From assembly GCA_052388455.1 (NCBI GenBank), contig JBQTIA010000131.1, positions 1-9,077 on the forward strand: a stretch of 9,077 bases of DNA, given 5' to 3'. Made by a program: the position numbers and the translations under genes. Under the pieces are notes generated by a model. That model was not told the origin of the DNA and made no database searches. It worked only from the letters and a program-made list of their open reading frames with translations. This DNA comes from CAZSNH01 sp052388455 (GTDB lineage Bacteria > Pseudomonadota > Alphaproteobacteria > Rhizobiales > Hyphomicrobiaceae). Shown here one piece after another: positions 1-4,381 of the stretch (positions are counted from its first letter, which is position 1; every line of letters begins with the position of its first letter).

Positions 1-32
1 ATCGCGGTCGCGTTCTGGTGCATAGGTCGGGC

Positions 33-108
33 TAGTGTGATGATACCGAAGTTCGCATACATGCCGCTGCCAAAACGAGTTGCGAACTTCGGAATCTGAA
101 TCACACTA
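33..108. repeat. palindromic MITE-like element 1 (CTAG-bounded)
   Basis: Outer arms CTAGTGTGAT (32-41) and ATCACACTAG (100-109) are perfect inverted repeats of 10 bp. Inner arms CCGAAGTTCGCA (46-57) and TGCGAACTTCGG (81-92) are perfect over 12 bp. The loop is 58-80. If the TA at 33-34 and 107-108 is a target duplication, the element proper is 72 bp (35-106) starting GTGT and ending ACAC. IS630/Tc1-mariner elements duplicate TA, and IS630 itself is known to favour CTAG targets, so a non-autonomous IS630-type derivative is a reasonable inference. No transposase is present. Confidence 0.75.
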
Positions 109-124
109 GAAACATATATTTTAC

Positions 125-198
125 TAGTGTCCATATCGTTCGCGAAGTTCGTCCAGAGCCTACTGCAGGCGGTTGCGAACTTCGCGAACGGGACACTA
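125..198. repeat. palindromic MITE-like element 2 (CTAG-bounded)
   Basis: This has the same architecture as the element just upstream. Outer arms CTAGTGTCC (124-132) and GGACACTAG (191-199) are perfect. Inner arms CGTTCGCGAAGTTCG (137-151) and CGAACTTCGCGAACG (176-190) are perfect over 15 bp, with a loop at 152-175. Between TA dinucleotides it is 70 bp. It shares the GAAGTTCG core and the GTTGCGAACTTCG right-arm core with element 1, so the two are related but diverged. A 14-16 bp AT-rich spacer separates them. It lies about 100 bp upstream of the flavoprotein gene and could act as a hairpin in its leader or promoter region. Confidence 0.75.
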
Positions 199-299
199 GA
201 ACCTTCTTCCACTAAATCGTAAGACCTGGACGAATGGCCAGTCACGGCGCATACCGGCCAGTACGGGGATCGGGGCATTTGAGGCCAGGGACCGGCACC

Positions 300-1643
300 A
301 TGACGGAGATGACACGACGGGGCTTTGGGGCGGGTCTCGCGGGACTGACGCTCGGATTGGCGGCGGAGCGCCTGTCGCTGCCGGCCGTTGCGCTCGGCGA
401 GGCGAAAGTCCTTATCGTCGGCGGCGGGGCCGGCGGGGCGAGCGTGGCCGTCACGGTCAAGCGGGCCGCGCCACAGCTCGACGTGACGCTGATCGAGGCG
501 AAGAGCGAATACACGACCTGCTTCTTCTCCAACCATTACATTGCCGGCCTGCGCTCGCTGGCCAGCATCACACATGGATACGAGGGGTTGAGAGCGCTCG
601 GCATCCGGGTGATCCACGACACCGCGACGGCCATCGATACGTCCCGGAAATCGGTCAAGGTCAAGCGCGGCAAGGAGCTGACCTACGACCGCCTCGTTGT
701 CGCGCCGGGCATCGATCTGAAGTTCGATGGCATCGAAGGGTATTCCGAAGCGGCGGCCGAGATCATGCCGCACGCCTGGAAGGGCGGCGCCCAGACCAAA
801 TTGCTGAAGCGTCGGCTGGATGCGCTCGACGACGGTGATACTGTCGTGCTGACCGCCCCGCGTGCGCCCTATCGCTGCCCGCCAGGTCCCTACGAGCGGG
901 CCTGCGTGATCGCCCACCATCTGAAAACCAAACTGCCGAAATCCAAGCTCGTCATCCTCGATCCCAAGCTGGCGTTTTCCAAGCAGGCGGTGTTCGAGGA
1001 GGCGTTTCGCACGATCTACAAGGACATCGTCGAACTCGATCTCTCCAACGACATCGACAGCTTCGCGGTGACACGCGTCGATACCCGCACGGGAGAGGTG
1101 TTGACCAAGGCCGGCAAGACCGTGAAGGGCGCGCTCGTCAATCTCATCCCCGATCAGAAGGCAGGTGCGATCGCCCATCTGTCCGGGCTGACCGTCGGCG
1201 ACTGGTGCCCGGTCCACTTCGAAAATTTCACCTCGACCAAGGCCGAGCACGTCTACGTCATCGGAGATGCGGCCATTGCCGACGGGATGCCGAAGTCGGC
1301 GTTTTCGGCACACAGTCAGGCGACGGCGGTGGCGGGCCACATGCTCGCCGATCTCGCCGGCAAGGAGCGCCCCGACGCCAAGTACCGCAACACCTGCTGG
1401 TCGTGGCTCGCTCCGAACGACAGCGTCAAGATCGGCGCCGACTACGCGCCGGGCGAGGTCGGCGGCAAGGCGGCGCTGGCGCCGAGCGGCAGCTTCGTCT
1501 CCAAGACCGGGGAGAGTACGGACATTCGCAAGTCCAACTACGACGACAGCCTCGCCTGGTACGACACCCTCGTCGGCAGCATCTATCCAAGCCGCAGCGG
1601 CGCACCGAAGACCGGCAGCTCGAAATCCCGCTCGCCGGGCTGA
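300..1643 (+). CDS. fccB: flavocytochrome c sulfide dehydrogenase, FAD flavoprotein subunit (FccB/SoxF type)
   Basis: Periplasmic FAD enzyme of the FCSD family, which oxidises sulfide to sulfur or polysulfide and passes electrons to a cytochrome c subunit. The 447-residue product starts with a twin-arginine signal (TRRGFGAG, residues 5-12, followed by a hydrophobic stretch). Next comes the FAD-binding GGGAGG loop (41-46), the family motif around YTTCFFSN (Cys74), and a second FAD motif YVIGDAA (Asp323). Cys193 (in YRCPPGPYERA) and Cys366 (in NTCWSWLAP) match in context and spacing the redox disulfide pair Cys161/Cys337 of the Allochromatium enzyme. The C-terminal third fits the FCSD flavin-binding dimerisation domain. 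ATG 300 is preferred over an in-frame ATG at 234 because it puts the Tat motif at the N-terminus and has AGGG about 9 nt upstream. No fccA cytochrome gene is visible; it could lie left of the window or be absent. The gene is convergent with the next one (43-bp gap) and I see no clear terminator there. Confidence 0.9.
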   Translation: MTEMTRRGFGAGLAGLTLGLAAERLSLPAVALGEAKVLIVGGGAGGASVAVTVKRAAPQLDVTLIEAKSEYTTCFFSNHYIAGLRSLASITHGYEGLRALGIRVIHDTATAIDTSRKSVKVKRGKELTYDRLVVAPGIDLKFDGIEGYSEAAAEIMPHAWKGGAQTKLLKRRLDALDDGDTVVLTAPRAPYRCPPGPYERACVIAHHLKTKLPKSKLVILDPKLAFSKQAVFEEAFRTIYKDIVELDLSNDIDSFAVTRVDTRTGEVLTKAGKTVKGALVNLIPDQKAGAIAHLSGLTVGDWCPVHFENFTSTKAEHVYVIGDAAIADGMPKSAFSAHSQATAVAGHMLADLAGKERPDAKYRNTCWSWLAPNDSVKIGADYAPGEVGGKAALAPSGSFVSKTGESTDIRKSNYDDSLAWYDTLVGSIYPSRSGAPKTGSSKSRSPG

Positions 1644-1686
1644 GGGTGTGTGACCAGGTATTTGTTCCGAAACGACGTTGGAAACG

Positions 1687-3021
1687 CTATGCCGTGGGCG
1701 AGGCTTGGGGTTTGAGCACGGCGTGAATGACGAGAATGCCTGCAAGCAGAGCGCCGGCGATCGCCGGGGCGACCCAGTTTCCGCTCGACAGCCTGACGAC
1801 GATCAGGATGGCACAGCAGAGAGCGCCGGTCAGCGGCACCCACAGCGGCAGCTCGAAAGCGCCGGGCGGCTCCCCGGGACGACGCTTCAGCATGTAGAGA
1901 GCGCCGTTGACGATGCAGAACACCGTCAGCAGCAGCAGCACCGTCGCGGCGGCCAGATCCTTGATGTCGCCGATGAGGATCAGCGGCACCAGCACGCCGA
2001 GCAGAACGAGCGTCGCCACATGCGGCGTATGGCGGGTCGGATGCACCTCGCCGACGCTCGCGGGTAGCAGCCCCTGGCTGGACATCCCGTAGATCAGGCG
2101 CGTCGAGGTGATGTAGTTGACCAGCGCCGTATTGGCGACGGCGAACAGCGTGATGAGAGTCATGACGATGGACGGAAACGCCGGCGCGGCCGTTTGCATC
2201 ACGGTCGCCAGCGGGGCCGGCGCTGTTGCCAGATCCTGGTATGGCACGACCGAGACCGCAGTGATGGCGACGGAGATGTAGAGCACGGCCGCGATCAGCA
2301 TGGCCGAAATGAGCGCGATCGGAATGGTGCGCTGGGGATCCCTGCATTCCTCGGCGACGTTGATCGTGTCCTCGAAGCCGATGAAGGCGAAGAAGGTCAG
2401 GATGGAGCCCTGCAGAATCAGCAGCGGCAGGCCGGTATCGGCGGTTGCCGGCGGGGTCTCGAAATAATCGACGCTGCCCCAGTACGACATGCCCGCGCCG
2501 ATCACGATCAGAAGCCCGGTCGCCTCGACCAGCGTGCAGACGACATTGACCCACATCGATTCGCGGATGCCGCGCAGCACGATCCCGGTCAGGATCAGCA
2601 GGAAGCCGAGCGCCAGCGACCATATGGGCATGCTCGTCATGCCGGTCAGGTCCACGATGTTGGCGGCGAACACCCTCGACTGGGTGGCGACAGAGGTGAG
2701 GCCCGAGCAGACCACCGCCAGCCCGACGACGAAGCTCAAGAGCGACCACCCGTAGGCGCGCTGTGTGACGTAGGCGGCACCACCCGCGCGCGGGTAGCGC
2801 GAGCCGAGCGAGGCGTAGGAGAGCGCGGTGAGCAAAGCGGCGACCAGGGCCGCCACGAAGGAGAGCCAGACGGCATTGCCGATCTGGCCGGCCGCCTTGC
2901 CGACGAGACCGTAGATGCCCGCGCCAAGCATACTGCCGAGCGCATAAAGCGCCAGCTGGAAGGGTCCGATCGTCCGTTGCAGTTTGGCAGGTTCAGGGCC
3001 GGATGTCTGCGAGTGTGTCAT
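1687..3021 (-). CDS. APC-superfamily amino acid permease
   Basis: Inner-membrane secondary transporter of the amino acid-polyamine-organocation superfamily, 444 residues, about 12 hydrophobic segments. TM1 carries the unwound-helix motif GAGIYG (33-38), which in the family binds the substrate amino and carboxyl groups. SRYPRAGGAAYVTQRAYG (74-91) is the conserved TM2-TM3 segment, and FIGFEDTINVAEEC (213-226) with RDPQRTIP is the classic TM6 to loop signature. The substrate cannot be read from sequence; cationic or neutral amino acid uptake is typical. The start at 3021 is chosen over an in-frame ATG at 3051 because AGGAG (3035-3031) sits 9 nt upstream of it, whereas the upstream ATG has no well-spaced ribosome site. 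It is divergent from the small exported-peptide gene and convergent with the flavoprotein gene. Nothing ties it to sulfur metabolism. Confidence 0.92.
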   Translation of the reverse strand: MTHSQTSGPEPAKLQRTIGPFQLALYALGSMLGAGIYGLVGKAAGQIGNAVWLSFVAALVAALLTALSYASLGSRYPRAGGAAYVTQRAYGWSLLSFVVGLAVVCSGLTSVATQSRVFAANIVDLTGMTSMPIWSLALGFLLILTGIVLRGIRESMWVNVVCTLVEATGLLIVIGAGMSYWGSVDYFETPPATADTGLPLLILQGSILTFFAFIGFEDTINVAEECRDPQRTIPIALISAMLIAAVLYISVAITAVSVVPYQDLATAPAPLATVMQTAAPAFPSIVMTLITLFAVANTALVNYITSTRLIYGMSSQGLLPASVGEVHPTRHTPHVATLVLLGVLVPLILIGDIKDLAAATVLLLLTVFCIVNGALYMLKRRPGEPPGAFELPLWVPLTGALCCAILIVVRLSSGNWVAPAIAGALLAGILVIHAVLKPQASPTA

Positions 3022-3074
3022 CGGCCTGAACTCCTGTTGGAAGGGAAGCATGCCTTACGACGGGGCCGTGCCGG

Positions 3075-3103
3075 CTGCCAAGCGCCACGGAAGGTGTGCT
3101 AGA
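3075..3103 (+). promoter_or_regulatory. possible sigma70-type promoter for the exported peptide gene
   Basis: CTGCCA (3075-3080) and GCTAGA (3098-3103) are separated by 17 bp and lie 36 bp before the GTG start. The match to the -35 consensus is moderate, and GTGCTAGAG resembles -10 regions seen in alphaproteobacteria. This is pattern inference only. Confidence 0.3.
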
Positions 3104-3138
3104 GTTATCGGCTCTCGCCTGTTCTCAAAGGTGGCAGC

Positions 3139-3330
3139 GTGATCCGCGATCGACGAGCTTCGCTTGCACGGTGTATCGCAGTGCTGGCCCTGTCGGCGGC
3201 GATTGCGCTGGGGGTTTTGCTCGCCGAGGGCGTGGAAACGGCAGAGGCGCGTGTGCAGGACGAGGATGCCGGACAATGCTGGGATCCCGACATCGAGTTC
3301 CCCGTCCCCTGCGATGAGGACGAAGAGTAG
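3139..3330 (+). CDS. small exported acidic protein with two cysteines, unknown function
   Basis: 63 residues with a GTG start, supported by AAGG (3128-3131) 7 nt upstream. The N-terminus is basic (RDRR), followed by a hydrophobic stretch (about 13-29) and a signal-peptidase-like AEA (35-37). This predicts a mature peptide of about 26 residues that is strongly acidic. The mature part contains Cys47 and Cys58 in the segment CWDPDIEFPVPC, followed by an all-acidic tail DEDEE. In the periplasm the two cysteines could form a disulfide loop. I do not recognise a named family. The signal peptide, ribosome site and abrupt acidic end support a real gene; without them this would look like a chance ORF. 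If cleavage fails it would be a single-pass membrane peptide. It stands alone, divergent from the permease. Confidence 0.7.
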   Translation: MIRDRRASLARCIAVLALSAAIALGVLLAEGVETAEARVQDEDAGQCWDPDIEFPVPCDEDEE

Positions 3331-3340
3331 CGGCTTGGCC

Positions 3341-3371
3341 ATGGGTCGCCGCGGTCGCTGGCGAGGCCCAT
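3341..3371 (+). other. stem-loop just after the small exported protein gene
   Basis: ATGGG-TCGCC (3341-3350) pairs with GGCGA-(GG)-CCCAT (3360-3371), a 10-bp stem with a 2-nt bulge and a 9-nt loop, starting 11 nt after the stop codon. The position suits a transcript end or 3' stabiliser, but there is no T-tract, so it is not a standard intrinsic terminator. Confidence 0.35.
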
Positions 3372-3444
3372 CGCCGCGCCGCACCTCGGGTTTTCCACTG
3401 CAACCTTGCTCAACCCGATCGAGGCCAGAGGAGACTCGGCCTAT

Positions 3445-3464
3445 CCGTTCCAGAGGCGGAACGG
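3445..3464 (+). promoter_or_regulatory. hairpin overlapping the ribosome-binding site of the 97-codon gene
   Basis: CCGTTCC (3445-3451) and GGAACGG (3458-3464) are perfect 7-bp arms around a 6-nt loop. The best Shine-Dalgarno sequence for the next start, ACGGAG (3461-3466), is partly inside the right arm, with an 8-nt gap to ATG 3475. The hairpin could therefore limit translation, which is an inference from geometry. Confidence 0.4.
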
Positions 3465-3474
3465 AGAAACGGCC

Positions 3475-3768
3475 ATGGGCAGGCGAACGGGGCTGGAGCA
3501 GATCCTCGGTTGGACGGACCGGCTCACCAGCGGACTGACGGCCGCGCGGACCGATCATGCGGCTTCCGAAACGCTGCTGGCCAGCATCGAATACGAGCTG
3601 CAGCAGATGCGCCGGCAATTGTCGACCGTGGTCTTGCCGCCCCTGGCCGACGCGCCGCCGGCACCTGTTGCGCCGCCGCCATGCGGCGAAGGCGGCGCGG
3701 GGCACGCCTTCAATGTGCGGCTGCGCCACCCGGAAAGCATCCGGCTCAGGTCATGGTGGGCGGTATAG
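3475..3768 (+). CDS. hypothetical 97-residue protein, helical N-terminal half, Pro-rich middle
   Basis: I do not recognise a family. From ATG 3475 the product begins MGRRTGLEQILGW. Residues 6-52 look like one or two amphipathic helices or a short coiled coil rich in Leu, Glu and Gln (for example SIEYELQQMRRQLS). A Pro/Ala-rich linker (ADAPPAPVAPPP) and a basic tail follow. Third-position G/C is high throughout, and a Shine-Dalgarno ACGGAG lies 8 nt upstream, which favours real coding. An in-frame start at 3406 exists, but its first 23 residues look non-coding. The last 15 nt, including the TAG stop, lie inside the 3' end of the convergent tRNA-Val gene. The final residues (SWWAV) are thus dictated by tRNA sequence, suggesting that an original stop was lost or that the ORF is partly fortuitous. 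Confidence 0.45.
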   Translation: MGRRTGLEQILGWTDRLTSGLTAARTDHAASETLLASIEYELQQMRRQLSTVVLPPLADAPPAPVAPPPCGEGGAGHAFNVRLRHPESIRLRSWWAV

Positions 3769-3828
3769 GGATTGAACCTATGACCCCACGCGTGTGAAGC
3801 GTGTGCTCTACCGCTGAGCTAACCGCCC
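3754..3828 (-). tRNA. tRNA-Val (anticodon CAC)
   Basis: On the minus strand a complete cloverleaf of 75 nt can be folded. The acceptor arms GGGCGGT and ACCGCCC are perfect; the D arm is GCTC/GAGC around AGCGGTA. The anticodon stem CACGC/GCGTG encloses loop TTCACAC, giving anticodon CAC for codon GUG. The T arm is ATAGG/CCTAT around TTCAATC. Discriminator A is followed by an encoded CCA (3756-3754). It is read from its own promoter and is convergent with the 97-codon ORF, which it overlaps by 15 nt. Confidence 0.97.
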
Positions 3829-3851
3829 GCATCCCCGTAGTCGGGGCGCCC

Positions 3852-3881
3852 CTTATGAGAGTGCGCCACGCGGCCTGTCAA
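3852..3881 (-). promoter_or_regulatory. promoter of the tRNA-Val gene with GC-rich discriminator
   Basis: On the minus strand TTGACA (3881-3876) is a perfect -35 box. CATAAG (3857-3852) follows after 18 bp as a -10 element, ending 23 bp before the tRNA 5' end. The sequence right after the -10 is the palindrome GGGGCGCCCC (3851-3842). Such a GC-rich discriminator is typical of stable-RNA promoters under stringent (ppGpp) control; that regulation is inferred. Confidence 0.6.
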
Positions 3882-3934
3882 GTCGCGGCTTACCAACCGT
3901 TTCAACGCAACTCAGCCTAATCAACCGTGCGCTT

Positions 3935-4165
3935 TCAGGCCGCCACGCGCCGGATGAGAAAGCGGAAGGCACCGTCTGAGGCGCTGCTTTCGACCAGCTC
4001 GTGTCCCATCGCCTGGCACAGGGCCTCGAAATCGGCGACCGAGCCCGGGTCCGTCGCCAGAACCTCCAGGGTTCCGCCCTTCGGTACGTCGAGCAGGGCC
4101 TTCTTGGCCTTGAGCACCGGCATTGGGCAGCTCAGTCCTTTGACGTCGAGGGTCTTGTCCGCCAT
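3935..4165 (-). CDS. tusA: TusA/SirA/YedF-family sulfur carrier protein
   Basis: A 76-residue cytoplasmic protein of the TusA family, which carries sulfur as a persulfide on a conserved cysteine for tRNA thiolation, cofactor synthesis or, in sulfur oxidisers, dissimilatory sulfur metabolism. The signature LDVKGLSCPMPVLKAKKAL contains the carrier Cys13 in CPxP, followed by the expected two-layer fold pattern (LEVLATDPGSVADFEALC, then a final strand FRFLIRR). Length matches the family (about 75-81 residues). ATG 4165 is chosen because the CPxP motif lies near residue 13 in family members; the longer reading frame to 4282 adds unrelated sequence through the promoter. A weak ribosome site GGCGGA precedes it. 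TusA, YedF and other paralogues cannot be separated from this sequence alone. The gene is divergent from the RND exporter. Confidence 0.9.
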   Translation of the reverse strand: MADKTLDVKGLSCPMPVLKAKKALLDVPKGGTLEVLATDPGSVADFEALCQAMGHELVESSASDGAFRFLIRRVAA

Positions 4166-4204
4166 GTCCGCCGGTTCGTGCCTTGATGTCACTGTTCTGC
4201 AATA

Positions 4205-4233
4205 GCCATAGAGCAGCGTTCGGCCGCGCTCAA
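4205..4233 (-). promoter_or_regulatory. probable promoter of the tusA-like gene
   Basis: On the minus strand TTGAGC (4233-4228) and TATGGC (4210-4205) are separated by exactly 17 bp and lie about 40 bp upstream of the ATG. This is a fair sigma70-type match that implies a short 5' leader. It is pattern-based only. Confidence 0.45.
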
Positions 4234-4244
4234 GCCGGCCGCCC

Positions 4245-4269
4245 TTGCATCGGGCGGGCGGCGATGCAA
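4245..4269. promoter_or_regulatory. inverted repeat between divergent tusA and RND exporter genes
   Basis: TTGCATCG (4245-4252) and CGATGCAA (4262-4269) are perfect 8-bp arms around a 9-nt GC-rich centre. It sits immediately upstream of the predicted tusA -35 box and 112 bp before the exporter start, a position suited to an operator for a dimeric regulator or a hairpin in the exporter leader. No regulator gene is adjacent. Confidence 0.45.
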
Positions 4270-4381
4270 CCATCCGGAGCATTGAAGCGATTCCGCTCGG
4301 GGCAACGGCGTCGCAGCCGCTGAACGCTTTCGCGTTTCAAGGGAACCAGGCCGACAGGGTGTGCCCGGGGGGAAGCAAGCC

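Noticed and set aside
234..299. 22-residue N-terminal extension of the flavoprotein from an upstream ATG
   Set aside because: It would put the twin-arginine motif about 27 residues in, its composition is not signal-like, and ATG 300 has better ribosome-site spacing.
1600..1690. Terminator between the convergent flavoprotein and permease genes
   Set aside because: Only a 4-bp weak stem (CCCG...CGGG region) overlapping the stop codon and no T-run; not supportable.
1583..2749. 388-codon minus-strand ORF
   Set aside because: It overlaps the permease gene on the same strand in another frame; composition is Arg/Ala/Gly-rich shadow without any family motif, and it starts inside the permease.
2194..3102. 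302-codon plus-strand ORF
   Set aside because: Antisense of the permease, low-complexity Arg/Asp/Gln/Gly content typical of high-GC shadows.
3055..3729. 224-codon minus-strand ORF opposite the two small plus-strand genes
   Set aside because: No domain, signal peptide or ribosome site is recognisable; the plus strand has a better signal peptide, ribosome sites and codon pattern. It cannot be fully excluded because the competing plus-strand genes are small.
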